Assembly (NCBI GenBank): GCA_900540735.1
Contig: UQHB01000005.1
Location: forward strand, 1-64,000
Origin: an uncultured Megasphaera sp.
GTDB lineage: Bacteria > Bacillota > Negativicutes > Veillonellales > Megasphaeraceae
Length of the DNA: 64,000 nt
Direction of reading: 5' to 3'
Shown one piece after another: positions 8,545 to 16,345 of the stretch (its first letter is position 1; the number at the start of each line of letters is the position of its first letter). The notes below the pieces were generated by a model that made no database searches, was not told where the DNA came from, and worked only from the letters and a program-made list of their open reading frames with translations. The position numbers and the translations under genes were made by a program.

Positions 8545-9520
8545 GGCAATGCCCCCTTTCCATGAGCCAGCACGCACTGTAATGGCCTTTGCCGACAGCC
8601 CCTAACTTCGGCAAAGCATGCGTGCAAATTTGCATGGCCTGCGGACAGCGGCGGAAGAAGCGGCACCCTTTAGGCATGCGGAATAAATCGGGAGCTTGCC
8701 CGTCAATGCCGACGATGACTTTATCTTTTTGCGCCAGGTCCGGCAGTGATTCTAAGAGGCCTTTCGTATAGGGATGGGCCGGTCGATAAAAGATATCTTC
8801 AACCGAGCCTGTTTCGACGATGCAGCCAGCATACATGACGTACACGCGCTGGCACATTTGAGCAATGACACCGAGGTTATGGGAAATGAGCACCATAGCC
8901 ATGCCCGTTTCGTGCTGTAACTTGCATAGTAATGCTAAGACCTGTGCTTCTGTCGTCACATCGAGAGCCGTCGTCGGTTCGTCTGCAAAGAGGAGGCGCG
9001 GCCGACAGGATAAGGCCATGGCAATGAGGCAACGTTGGCGCATGCCTCCAGAGAGCTCGTGCGGATACTGATGGAGCCGTTCTTCTGGCGACGTAATACC
9101 TACTTGCTGTAATAATTCTAGGGCTTTGGCGTGACGCTCTGTTTTCGTGAGGTCACTGTGCAGGCGCAAGCCTTCTTCTATTTGTTCGCCAATCGTAAAG
9201 ACTGGATTGAGCGACGTCATCGGGTCTTGGAAAACCATAGCCATGTCTTTTCCGCGGAGACGATTCATTTGCTTTTCTGTATAGGGAATAATATCTTCTC
9301 CGTCCCAGTAAATATGGCCACTCGTGTAATGGGTGACCGTGCTGGGCAATAATTTCATGACCGCTTGGGACGTAACGGATTTGCCACAACCCGATTCGCC
9401 GACGATGCCCACAGTCTCACCAGAATTGACATGGAGCGTAATATCGTGGACTGCTTCGAGGGTGCCGCGATACGTATCGAACGAGAGGGATACGTGAGAA
9501 ATATCTAATAAGGGTTTCAT
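8531..9520 (-). CDS. oppD: oligopeptide ABC transporter ATP-binding protein OppD/DppD
   Basis: 329 residues with Walker A GESGCGKSVTS, signature LSGGMRQRCLIAMALS, Walker B LLFADEPTTALD and the OppD-type tail GCRFFRRCPQAMQIC with conserved Cys residues. It is the second ATPase of the Opp/Dpp transporter. A good GGAGG ribosome binding site lies before ATG at 9520. It overlaps oppC by 4 bases upstream and oppF by 14 bases downstream. Confidence 0.9.
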   Translation of the reverse strand: MKPLLDISHVSLSFDTYRGTLEAVHDITLHVNSGETVGIVGESGCGKSVTSQAVMKLLPSTVTHYTSGHIYWDGEDIIPYTEKQMNRLRGKDMAMVFQDPMTSLNPVFTIGEQIEEGLRLHSDLTKTERHAKALELLQQVGITSPEERLHQYPHELSGGMRQRCLIAMALSCRPRLLFADEPTTALDVTTEAQVLALLCKLQHETGMAMVLISHNLGVIAQMCQRVYVMYAGCIVETGSVEDIFYRPAHPYTKGLLESLPDLAQKDKVIVGIDGQAPDLFRMPKGCRFFRRCPQAMQICTHALPKLGAVGKGHYSACWLMERGHCHGTH

Positions 9521-10431
9521 CGTGTTCCCTCCTTTTGATTCTGTGGGTCTAAGGCATCGCGCAAGCCATCACCCAGGAACATAAAGCCTAGCATAGTCAA
9601 ACATAAGGCAGCAGCCGGGAAAATAAGCTGAAACGGAAAGGATCGCATACTGTTAATCCCTTCAGAAGCAAGGACACCCCAGCTCGCCATCGGTGCCGAT
9701 ACACCAAGGCCGATAAAACTCAAAAAGGCTTCTGTAAAAATAGCGTCCGGAATAGATAAGGTCAAGGTCACGATAATAGGGCCGACGCAGTTGGGAATCA
9801 TATGATAACGCAAGATATGCCACGTCGACGTGCCGCATGAGCGCGCAGCTAAGACATAGTCTTGTTCTTTAAGGCTCAGGATTTGGCCGCGCACAATACG
9901 GGCCATATTCAGCCAGTACGCAATACCTAGGGCCAAATAAATATTGAGCAGCCCTGGCTTAAAAACGACCATGAGCAAAATAACGTATAAGAGCATAGGA
10001 ATCGAGTAAAGTACATCGACGACGTGCATCATCAGCCGGTCCACGCGGCCGCCGACGAGACCGGCAATACCGCCGTACAAAACGCCAATGAAGACGTTGA
10101 TGAGGCTCGCCACAAGGCCAATAGAAAGGGAAATGCGCGCCCCATAGAGGACGCGGACGAAAAGGTCTCGCCCAAGTGTATCCGTGCCAAACCAATGAGC
10201 TGCAGATGGCCAGGAATTTGCCGTCGTCAAGTCTTGGTCCGCATAGGTATAGGGCGAAAGCCATGGGCCGACGATAGCCAAGACAGTCATGACGATAACA
10301 ATGGCCATTCCCCACAAGGCAAGCTTATTTTTCTTCATTTGCTGCCACCCCCGTTCGCGCAATGTTTCGGCTGCGACGATGGGCTCTTGACGCTGGGCCT
10401 CCGTAATCAATTCAAACTCACGAGCATCCAT
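9517..10431 (-). CDS. oppC: oligopeptide ABC transporter permease OppC/DppC
   Basis: 304 residues, integral membrane protein with an N-terminal cytoplasmic tail, a first membrane segment (LALWGMAIVIVMTVLAIVGPW) and about five more. The transporter coupling (EAA-type) loop AARSCGTSTWHILRYHMIPN is visible, as is HWFGTDTLGRDLFVRVLYGARISL, typical of OppC. It forms the peptide channel with OppB. Its start codon overlaps the oppB stop by one base (TAATG). Confidence 0.9.
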   Translation of the reverse strand: MDAREFELITEAQRQEPIVAAETLRERGWQQMKKNKLALWGMAIVIVMTVLAIVGPWLSPYTYADQDLTTANSWPSAAHWFGTDTLGRDLFVRVLYGARISLSIGLVASLINVFIGVLYGGIAGLVGGRVDRLMMHVVDVLYSIPMLLYVILLMVVFKPGLLNIYLALGIAYWLNMARIVRGQILSLKEQDYVLAARSCGTSTWHILRYHMIPNCVGPIIVTLTLSIPDAIFTEAFLSFIGLGVSAPMASWGVLASEGINSMRSFPFQLIFPAAALCLTMLGFMFLGDGLRDALDPQNQKEGTR

Positions 10432-11366
10432 TAGGCATCCCCCTTTCCATTCTTCATCGTAATCCGTGGATCTAAGAGAGGATAGATGAGGTCGACGAGT
10501 AAATTCATCATCATAATGAGGAAACTATAAAAAATAGTAATTCCTAAAATAACTGTGTAATCGCGGTTATAAATACTCGTCACGAAATGCCGCCCTAAGC
10601 CGGGAATGGCAAAAATGGATTCAACAATAAAGCTCCCTGTCAATAGTGCTGCAGCCAAAGGGCCAATGTAGCTGACCACAGGCAGTAAAGCATTGCGCAA
10701 AGCGTGATGACACAAGAGCGAAACTGTCCCAACACCACGGGAGCGCGCCGTACGAATATAGTCTTGTCCGAGTGCATCGAGAATGCTCGAGCGCGTAAGG
10801 CGCATAATAAAGGCCGTCGGCTGGGCTGCTAAGGCAATAGCCGGTAAGATAACATAGGTCGGCCCTTTCCACATCGCTGCAGGGAGCACAGGCCACGTAA
10901 AGGCAAAGAGCTGAATCAAAATAGCTGCAAAAATAAAACTCGGCACAGACACGCCTAAAGTCGCGCCGACCATGAGTACATAATCGACAAAGCGATTTTT
11001 ATACCACGCCGCTAAGATGCCGGCACCAATACCTACCCCAATAGCTAAGACTAAACTAATGAGACCTAACTGCGCCGACACTGGGAAAGATTCGCGGATA
11101 ATATCGTTGACTGTCTTGCCAGGGTATTTATAAGACGGGCCAAAATCAAAGGCCGCTGCGTTCTTCACGTAATCGGCGTACTGTTTCCACAAAGGGTCGT
11201 TTAAATGATACCGCGCTTCCACCGTAGCGAGGACGGCAGGAGGTAATTTCTTTTCCTGCGTAAAGGGACCGCCCGGAATGGCGTGCATGAGTCCGAACGT
11301 AATCGTCACGACAGCCCACAAGACAACGATAGTGCCGCCGAGACGCTTTAAAAGATAAACAAACAC
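10431..11366 (-). CDS. oppB: oligopeptide ABC transporter permease OppB/DppB
   Basis: 311 residues, about six membrane segments. Family marks are LKRLGGTIVVLWAVVTITF at the N terminus, the coupling loop DYIRTARSRGVGTVSLLCHHALRNALLPV, and the C-terminal SIYNRDYTVILGITIFYSFL. It is the first gene of a seven-gene unit oppB-oppC-oppD-oppF-oppA-ldcA-M20 hydrolase, all overlapping or nearly touching. The likely promoter is in the 167-base gap shared with the divergent MFS gene. Confidence 0.9.
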   Translation of the reverse strand: MFVYLLKRLGGTIVVLWAVVTITFGLMHAIPGGPFTQEKKLPPAVLATVEARYHLNDPLWKQYADYVKNAAAFDFGPSYKYPGKTVNDIIRESFPVSAQLGLISLVLAIGVGIGAGILAAWYKNRFVDYVLMVGATLGVSVPSFIFAAILIQLFAFTWPVLPAAMWKGPTYVILPAIALAAQPTAFIMRLTRSSILDALGQDYIRTARSRGVGTVSLLCHHALRNALLPVVSYIGPLAAALLTGSFIVESIFAIPGLGRHFVTSIYNRDYTVILGITIFYSFLIMMMNLLVDLIYPLLDPRITMKNGKGDA

Positions 11367-11406
11367 ATTGATTCCTTCTTTACTCTGAAATTCATATGCC
11401 TAAGAG

Positions 11407-11474
11407 ACAATACATATTGTATTTATTATATACGTCTTTGTAGCCGTTGAAAAGACTCAAAATAGGAGTATAAT
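11407..11474. promoter_or_regulatory. divergent promoters for opp operon and MFS gene
   Basis: Plus strand: TTGAAA (11447-11452), 16 bases, TATAAT (11469-11474), driving the MFS gene. Minus strand: a TATAAT-type -10 at about 11423-11430 with a weak -35 (TTTTCA) that would overlap the plus-strand -35. A short inverted repeat ACAATA-CA-TATTGT sits at 11407-11420. The plus promoter is convincing; the minus one is less so. Confidence 0.55.
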
Positions 11475-11533
11475 AGGAACGTATTCTGTAGAGAATGTAA
11501 CTAGTACAACATATTTTTAAAGCAGGTGATTAT

Positions 11534-12718
11534 GTGAACTGGAAATTCTGTTTAGCCATCTTGACGTGCAACGTCGTCTTCATGTCTGCCAGCTATACCA
11601 TGCTCGTCCCGTTTTTGCCCATGTACTTGACCCGTGAACTCGGTGTCGATGCGGTTTCGGTCAATCTTTGGTCCGGCGTGGTCTTTTCATCTTCCTTTGC
11701 AGTCAGTGCCATCATGGCTCCTCTTTGGGGCAAACTGGCCGATAAAAAAGGGAAACGCCTCATGGCTATGCGGGCCAGTTTTCTCTTAGCCATTAGCTAC
11801 TTTCTTGGCGGTATCGTCCAGACGCCGCTGCAGCTTGTCCTCATGCGCATGTTCCAAGGCTTTGCAGCCGGTCTTTGGCCGATGGAATTAGCCATTATGA
11901 CGACCCTTGCACCAAAAGAAAAACTAGGCCTCTCTTTAGGAGTTATGCAAGGAGCTCTCACTGCAGGCGGTGTCATTGGCCCCCTCTTTGGCGGTATTTT
12001 AGCGGAACTCTTTGGCATGCGGCCATCCTTCTTCGTCGCTGCAGTAGCCCTCTTTATTAACTTTCTTTTCCTCGTCTTCTTCATTAAGGAACCGGCTGAA
12101 GCAACAGATGAAGCTGCACCGGAAACGCCCATGCCTACGACGAAAGTCAACTTATGGCATATTCCCATCATTCGGGACATGCTCATTTACGGTGTCTTCG
12201 TGCAAATGGTCATCCTCATTTTTCAGTCCATTATTACGACGTACATTACACAGCTCGCCGGACATTTAGACAATCTAATCTTTATTTCGGGCTTTGTCTT
12301 CTCCCTTGCTGGCTTTTCCAGTGCCTTGTCTGCTCCGGTTTGGGGTAAAATCGGCCAGTGCGCAGGCTTTCATAAGGCCTTGACCTGGGCTTTGACCGCT
12401 GCCGGTATTGTCGGGGTCTTGCAGGCCGTACCCGATTCGCTCTATCTCTTTGCAGCGTCGCAGTTTGCCATTGGCCTCTTCTTCTCCGGCATTTATCCGT
12501 CTCTCAATGCCATTCTTGCAGAAAATACAGATTCTCATACGAAAGGCCACGTCTATGGTCTCCTCTTTTCAGCCCAGCAAATTGGCTCCATGATTGGGCC
12601 GCTCCTAGGCAGTGTTATTGCCATGGCCTTTGGCATGCGTTATGTTTTCCTTGCAGCTGGGATTATTTTGCTTGGCATTAGTATTTCTGTGCGCTTACGC
12701 AAATATAAAACGTCTTGA
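11534..12718 (+). CDS. MFS efflux transporter (drug:H+ antiporter type)
   Basis: 394 residues with about 12 membrane segments and the MFS loop 2-3 motif in GKLADKKGKRLMAMRASF. The motif-C-like GVMQGALTAGGVIGPLFGG in the fifth segment is typical of exporters (TetA/MdtG-like DHA1 group). It likely extrudes a small hydrophobic compound, substrate unknown. It starts with GTG at 11534, because the ATG two bases earlier is followed directly by a stop. AGCAGGTGAT serves as ribosome binding site. It is divergent from the opp operon and lies upstream of a candidate toxin-antitoxin locus whose antisense promoter overlaps its last codons. Confidence 0.8.
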   Translation: MNWKFCLAILTCNVVFMSASYTMLVPFLPMYLTRELGVDAVSVNLWSGVVFSSSFAVSAIMAPLWGKLADKKGKRLMAMRASFLLAISYFLGGIVQTPLQLVLMRMFQGFAAGLWPMELAIMTTLAPKEKLGLSLGVMQGALTAGGVIGPLFGGILAELFGMRPSFFVAAVALFINFLFLVFFIKEPAEATDEAAPETPMPTTKVNLWHIPIIRDMLIYGVFVQMVILIFQSIITTYITQLAGHLDNLIFISGFVFSLAGFSSALSAPVWGKIGQCAGFHKALTWALTAAGIVGVLQAVPDSLYLFAASQFAIGLFFSGIYPSLNAILAENTDSHTKGHVYGLLFSAQQIGSMIGPLLGSVIAMAFGMRYVFLAAGIILLGISISVRLRKYKTS

Positions 12719-12743
12719 CTTTACGACATACCTTTGTTATTCT
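12715..12743 (+). promoter_or_regulatory. promoter of candidate antitoxin RNA
   Basis: TTGACT (12715-12720), exactly 17 bases, TATTCT (12738-12743). The -35 overlaps the stop codon of the MFS gene. Transcription would begin near 12750 and run toward the small toxin frame. Confidence 0.65.
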
Positions 12744-12749
12744 AAACAT

Positions 12750-12848
12750 AGAAAAGGTGCTGCATCGGCAAACGGTTACAGCCCCCTACATATGAATTAC
12801 ACAGAAAGTAACCGATTAGTTGGGGAACTAGTGGCGGTTACTTTTTGT
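12750..12848 (+). ncRNA. candidate antisense antitoxin RNA of a type I system
   Basis: A predicted RNA of about 100 bases from the promoter at 12715-12743 to the hairpin at 12805-12844 (10-bp stem AAAGTAACCG / CGGTTACTTT, inner stem TAGTT-GGGG-AACTA, then TTG). It converges on the 22-residue hydrophobic frame and covers its last codons and 3' end. Its 5' part repeats a CGGTTACA...GCCCC element that also occurs in the toxin leader in the same RNA sense. The layout resembles Gram-positive type I toxin-antitoxin loci with convergent RNAs sharing a terminator. Confidence 0.55.
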
Positions 12849-12906
12849 CTTTCAGAATAAGCACTAAAACGATTAATAAAACTAGCATGATATTAAAATC
12901 GTTCAT
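12838..12906 (-). CDS. small hydrophobic peptide, candidate type I toxin
   Basis: A 22-codon frame, ATG at 12906 and TAA at 12838. The peptide begins MNDFNIMLV, continues as an unbroken run of Leu, Ile and Val and ends LKDKK: one membrane span with a short charged tail, the look of Fst/Ldr/TisB-type toxins. A GGGGGTGAGG stretch precedes the ATG. The promoter TTGACA (13018-13013), 18 bases, TATATT (12994-12989) gives a leader of about 75 bases. Nine leader bases GGCGGTTAC (12958-12950) are perfectly complementary to GTAACCGCC at the stop codon (12841-12833), so the mRNA ends may pair and hide the start. No known family name is assigned. Confidence 0.6.
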   Translation of the reverse strand: MNDFNIMLVLLIVLVLILKDKK

Positions 12907-12988
12907 GGGCCTCACCCCCAATCATTCGAAATGAACAATAGGGGCAAATGTAACCGCCTGCCGTTGTATGATGCAACACCTAGTAAAG

Positions 12989-13018
12989 AATATACACGAT
13001 ACGATAATATATTGTCAA
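12989..13018 (-). promoter_or_regulatory. promoter of candidate toxin mRNA
   Basis: TTGACA at 13018-13013, 18-base spacer, TATATT at 12994-12989 on the minus strand. The -35 directly abuts the 18-bp inverted repeat at 13021-13066. Confidence 0.65.
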
Positions 13019-13020
13019 TA

Positions 13021-13066
13021 TACGAATGCCTCTTATGGATACGACATACCATAAGAGGCATTCGTA
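13021..13066. repeat. 18-bp perfect inverted repeat
   Basis: TACGAATGCCTCTTATGG (13021-13038) and its exact complement (13049-13066) flank a 10-base centre. It lies just after the histidine kinase stop codon and probably ends that transcript, although neither side has a clear T run. It also adjoins the -35 box of the candidate toxin promoter. Confidence 0.7.
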
Positions 13067-13071
13067 TAATG

Positions 13072-14340
13072 TTATGGTAAACGGACGGCAAAGGTAATGA
13101 CTCCATCTTTATAGGATACAGCAATTTTTCCTTTTAAGACTTGCGTCAATTCTTCAGCCATGGAAAGTCCAATGCCGTAGCCTGCTTTAGCACTATCATG
13201 AGATTCATTGCCCCGATAGAACCTCTCAAAGAAGCGCGAATAATCAATTTTGGCACCAGCAGCATACGTATTGGCAATGGTCACGACGGCACCTTTCTTC
13301 TTGCCCTTCGCCAAGTTAACCTTAATCGTACCGCCATCATCACAATACTTAACGGCATTATCAACGAGAATATTAATGAGCTCATACACGCATTTTTCAT
13401 CACTCCTAATGACTACGTCAGGAGCCACCGTATGGGCTAAGGTCTTTTCTTGGTCTTTGGCAATAGGCTGGAACGATTCGACAATAGTCGTGACGACCGT
13501 TGTCATGTTGACCTGCCCTATATGCCATTCTAACTGGGACCCTTCACTCATTTTCGAGAGCATAATGAGGTCATTAATGAGGTTAGACACGCGTTTTACT
13601 TGATGGAGAATACTCGTCGTCCACTGGCTTTTGCCGTTAATCATTTCCATTGCTTCGGCATTAGCTGAAATAATGGCAATAGGCGTTTTCAGTTCGTGCC
13701 CTGCGTTGGTAATGAAGCGTTTCTGATTTTCCATATTTCGCACAAAAGGTTTAATGGCAAGATTACAAAAACCAATGAGAATGAGCACGTATAAGACAAT
13801 ACAAGCAAAACCAAACCACGCAGAATAGCGCATAAACGATTGCACAGCACCGACATCACGCGTACAGTCGAGGATGACGATGAGATACGAGCCGTCATCG
13901 TGTTTCGTAATCAAATAGGCGTACGTCGCCCGTTCCTTTTTGAAAAAGCCTTGGGGCTTTCCTTCGGCAACGGTCGTGCGCGCATACTGAATAGCTTCTT
14001 CTTCAGAGAAAGCAGCAATATGCTTAATATTAATGTTCGTCGCATACCCGTCGGCATTGACGTGGACACTAAAGAACCGCGTTTGATACGTAAATTCCGG
14101 CGTATCACTAGCCCAATTCGAGTCATCCCAATCGAGGAGCCAACTGCCTGTCGTACTCGGTGGGGTGTGCGGTGCATCGCCGTTATTTTGGGAAATATAA
14201 GCCAGCACCGTTTGGACTTCATTTTCCATGCGCACGTACGTAATAGCATTAATCAAGCTCAACGCACCGACGACGATGATGATGACGGCCACTGTCGCTA
14301 CAAGGATAAACTGACGCCGCAGTTTTTTAATCATATTCAT
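13072..14340 (-). CDS. sensor histidine kinase
   Basis: 422 residues. A first membrane segment (FILVATVAVIIIVVGALSLI, ~11-35), an extracytoplasmic domain of about 130 residues, a second segment (WFGFACIVLYVLILIGF), then HisKA with H-box ITNAGHELKTPIAII, N-box YELINILVDNAVKYC and G-box GYGIGLSMAEEL. It is a membrane sensor that phosphorylates the adjacent OmpR-type regulator; its signal is unknown. ATG at 14340 follows AGGAG by 8 bases. It is third in an operon after a small alarmone synthetase and the response regulator. Confidence 0.85.
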   Translation of the reverse strand: MNMIKKLRRQFILVATVAVIIIVVGALSLINAITYVRMENEVQTVLAYISQNNGDAPHTPPSTTGSWLLDWDDSNWASDTPEFTYQTRFFSVHVNADGYATNINIKHIAAFSEEEAIQYARTTVAEGKPQGFFKKERATYAYLITKHDDGSYLIVILDCTRDVGAVQSFMRYSAWFGFACIVLYVLILIGFCNLAIKPFVRNMENQKRFITNAGHELKTPIAIISANAEAMEMINGKSQWTTSILHQVKRVSNLINDLIMLSKMSEGSQLEWHIGQVNMTTVVTTIVESFQPIAKDQEKTLAHTVAPDVVIRSDEKCVYELINILVDNAVKYCDDGGTIKVNLAKGKKKGAVVTIANTYAAGAKIDYSRFFERFYRGNESHDSAKAGYGIGLSMAEELTQVLKGKIAVSYKDGVITFAVRLP

Positions 14341-14356
14341 GGACTCGGCTCCTTTA

Positions 14357-15028
14357 CTAGGCCTTCGCCACTAACGTAAAGGCACCGCCTTCTTCGCCGG
14401 AAATGACAACATCACCGTGGACAGAGTCGAGTTTTTCCCGCAAGTAACACACATAGAGCCAGACGACGCTTGCATCGACATCGTCTTCATCATGCCAGAC
14501 GTGGGAGAAAATCGTTTCTGTTGGCAAGGCTTTGCCTAGGTTGAGCATAAAGTATTTCAGTAATTTCGTTTCTTTACTGGACAAGCGAATAGAGTTTTTC
14601 GCCACTAATTCTTGTTCTTCTACGTCTAGAGACACAGAACCAACGGTCAAGGTCTTAGGTGTAAAAGATTCCGAACGTCGTGTCATAGAGCGGATACGGG
14701 CGAGCAGTTCACCCATCGCAAAAGGCTTCGTCAAGTAATCATCGGCTCCGGCATCGAGGCCTGTAATACGGTCGTCTACTTCGGCTTTGGCCGTAAGCAT
14801 AATGACGGGTGTCACGTCACCGCTTTGGCGCAATGCTTTCAGTGCACCAATACCGTCGAGTTTGGGCATCATAATATCGAGGATCATACAGCCATACGAT
14901 TCTGCTTGTCCTTTTTCGACGGCTGCTTCACCGTCATAGACTGCATCTACTTCATAGCCTGAATGTTCTAACACAGCTTGTAAGGCCATGGACATTTCCT
15001 TTTCATCTTCTGCTAGCAATATTTTCAT
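14357..15028 (-). CDS. OmpR/PhoB-family response regulator
   Basis: 223 residues: receiver domain with DE at 7-8 (LAEDEKEM), phospho-acceptor Asp in CMILDIMMP, Lys in MLTAKAEVDDR, then a winged-helix domain (ISLSSKETKLLKYFMLNLGKALP). It is the partner of the histidine kinase 16 bases downstream. Its ATG follows immediately after the stop codon of the (p)ppGpp synthetase gene, with the ribosome binding site inside that gene, so the three are co-translated. The target genes are not evident. Confidence 0.85.
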   Translation of the reverse strand: MKILLAEDEKEMSMALQAVLEHSGYEVDAVYDGEAAVEKGQAESYGCMILDIMMPKLDGIGALKALRQSGDVTPVIMLTAKAEVDDRITGLDAGADDYLTKPFAMGELLARIRSMTRRSESFTPKTLTVGSVSLDVEEQELVAKNSIRLSSKETKLLKYFMLNLGKALPTETIFSHVWHDEDDVDASVVWLYVCYLREKLDSVHGDVVISGEEGGAFTLVAKA

Positions 15029-15673
15029 TTAGTCTCTCTCCTTTTCCATCGTATCAGCATGAATCAAATTACGAATGGTCTGCATAGATACGTCACACGC
15101 AGCCAGTTCATCAGCACAACGTTTCAATTCGCGGACAATTAAAGCTGTGTTTTGAATATCATGTTTATACTTGAGCTGATGTTCCAGGCTCGCCCATGTG
15201 TCCATAGCAATCGTGCGAATCTGCACTTCTGCGTAGTAATGCCCTGGGTTGCGTCCTAAGACATCGGCATAAGGCACTTCTAATTCTAAAATCATATGGT
15301 AACTGCGGTAGCCATTTTCTTTGGCATCTTTAATATAGTCTTTTTCTTTCATAATCTTCACGCCAGGCAGTGCTTGGATGTGGCGGATATTCATGTAAAT
15401 ATCGTCAATAAACCGGCAGACAATACGAATGCCAATGGCATCGTGGATATCGACCAGTGCTGCTTTGGCATCTTCAGGCAGCCCTTTACGGCGGCATTTT
15501 TCGCGCATACTGTCATTGCCTTTGATACGGTAAATCAAGTGTTCATACGCCGCTTCACCGTGTGTTTCTACTTCTTCTGTATTATATAATTTAATGCGTT
15601 CCACTAAGTCCGTTAAGACGCGCTGCAACGTCAATTCGTAATTCCCGTAAATAGAGGGTGTACTCATCTTCAT
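15029..15673 (-). CDS. small alarmone synthetase (RelQ-like GTP pyrophosphokinase)
   Basis: 214 residues, close to the length of single-domain RelQ/YjbM synthetases. The RelA/SpoT synthetase core is visible: DAIGIRIVCRFIDDIY, KENGYRSYHMILELEVP and YAEVQIRTIAMDTWASLEHQLKYK with the catalytic Glu-Val-Gln-Ile-Arg. No hydrolase, TGS or ACT domain is present. It makes (p)ppGpp from GTP or GDP and ATP in the cytoplasm. The gene is unusual in heading an operon with a two-component system, which hints at a link between alarmone output and an envelope signal. Confidence 0.85.
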   Translation of the reverse strand: MKMSTPSIYGNYELTLQRVLTDLVERIKLYNTEEVETHGEAAYEHLIYRIKGNDSMREKCRRKGLPEDAKAALVDIHDAIGIRIVCRFIDDIYMNIRHIQALPGVKIMKEKDYIKDAKENGYRSYHMILELEVPYADVLGRNPGHYYAEVQIRTIAMDTWASLEHQLKYKHDIQNTALIVRELKRCADELAACDVSMQTIRNLIHADTMEKERD

Positions 15674-15710
15674 TACTCCTTTGTTGTCATACTTGCTTTA
15701 TTATACAATG

Positions 15711-15752
15711 AAAAAAGCTCTGTTACGAGAGATTTTCTCGTCAGAGCTTTTA
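15711..15752 (-). terminator. terminator of SGNH hydrolase gene
   Basis: AAAAGCTCTG...ACGAGA, short loop, TCTCGT...CAGAGCTTTT: a long stem with T runs on both strands, 20 bases downstream of the minus-strand hydrolase stop. A TATAAT-like -10 for the alarmone synthetase lies just beyond it at about 15700-15706. Confidence 0.8.
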
Positions 15753-15770
15753 ACAGTTTGCTGTCATATA

Positions 15771-16337
15771 TTACAACTGTAAGACCTGCTGAAAGGCCGT
15801 GCCAATGAGTTCCGCAAGTTTTGCATAGCCTTGGACATTCGGATGGACGCCATCAGCATACAAGTCACTATCGTCTTGCAGGGCTTCATTACAATCGATG
15901 GGATAACAGCCTTTTTCTTTACACACAAGCCGCACGAAGGCTCCAATTTCGCGGAGCATGTCGTTATGGCGTGCCACATCACTGCTCTTTTGCCAGCCGT
16001 AGTAGGCACTTTCAGGCTGCGTCAATGGCGGAATACCGAGGAAAAGAGGCATTCCTTCTTGTTGTAGCGTCTGCACCATGGCACCTAAGCGCGCTGTAAT
16101 GTCGTCTAAGGGCACTTCTGTGAGGACATCATTAGAGCCGCCCATGAGGAAAAAGGCATTGTACTGGCTGAGATGTAGAAAGTCTAAGCGATAGGTCATG
16201 CCACTCGTCGTATCGCCGCAAATACCTTCATTGGCAATGGTCACGCCGAGCTGTTTCGCGACGATACTCGTCCAACGCTGCGCCAACGGCACGTCATAGC
16301 CATAGGTCAAGCTGTCACCGATACAGAGAATCTTCAT
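15771..16337 (-). CDS. SGNH/GDSL hydrolase (TAP-like esterase)
   Basis: 188 residues with the four SGNH blocks: nucleophile Ser in CIGDSLTYGYDV (block I), Gly in NEGICGDTTSGM (II), Asn in LMGGSNDVL (III) and Asp-His in ADGVHPNVQGYAKLA (V). No signal peptide, so it is a cytoplasmic esterase or lysophospholipase of unknown substrate. It follows the ECF transporter genes by 8 bases and is probably read from the same T-box-controlled transcript, though no functional link is obvious. Confidence 0.8.
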   Translation of the reverse strand: MKILCIGDSLTYGYDVPLAQRWTSIVAKQLGVTIANEGICGDTTSGMTYRLDFLHLSQYNAFFLMGGSNDVLTEVPLDDITARLGAMVQTLQQEGMPLFLGIPPLTQPESAYYGWQKSSDVARHNDMLREIGAFVRLVCKEKGCYPIDCNEALQDDSDLYADGVHPNVQGYAKLAELIGTAFQQVLQL

Positions 16338-16345
16338 AAGCCCTC

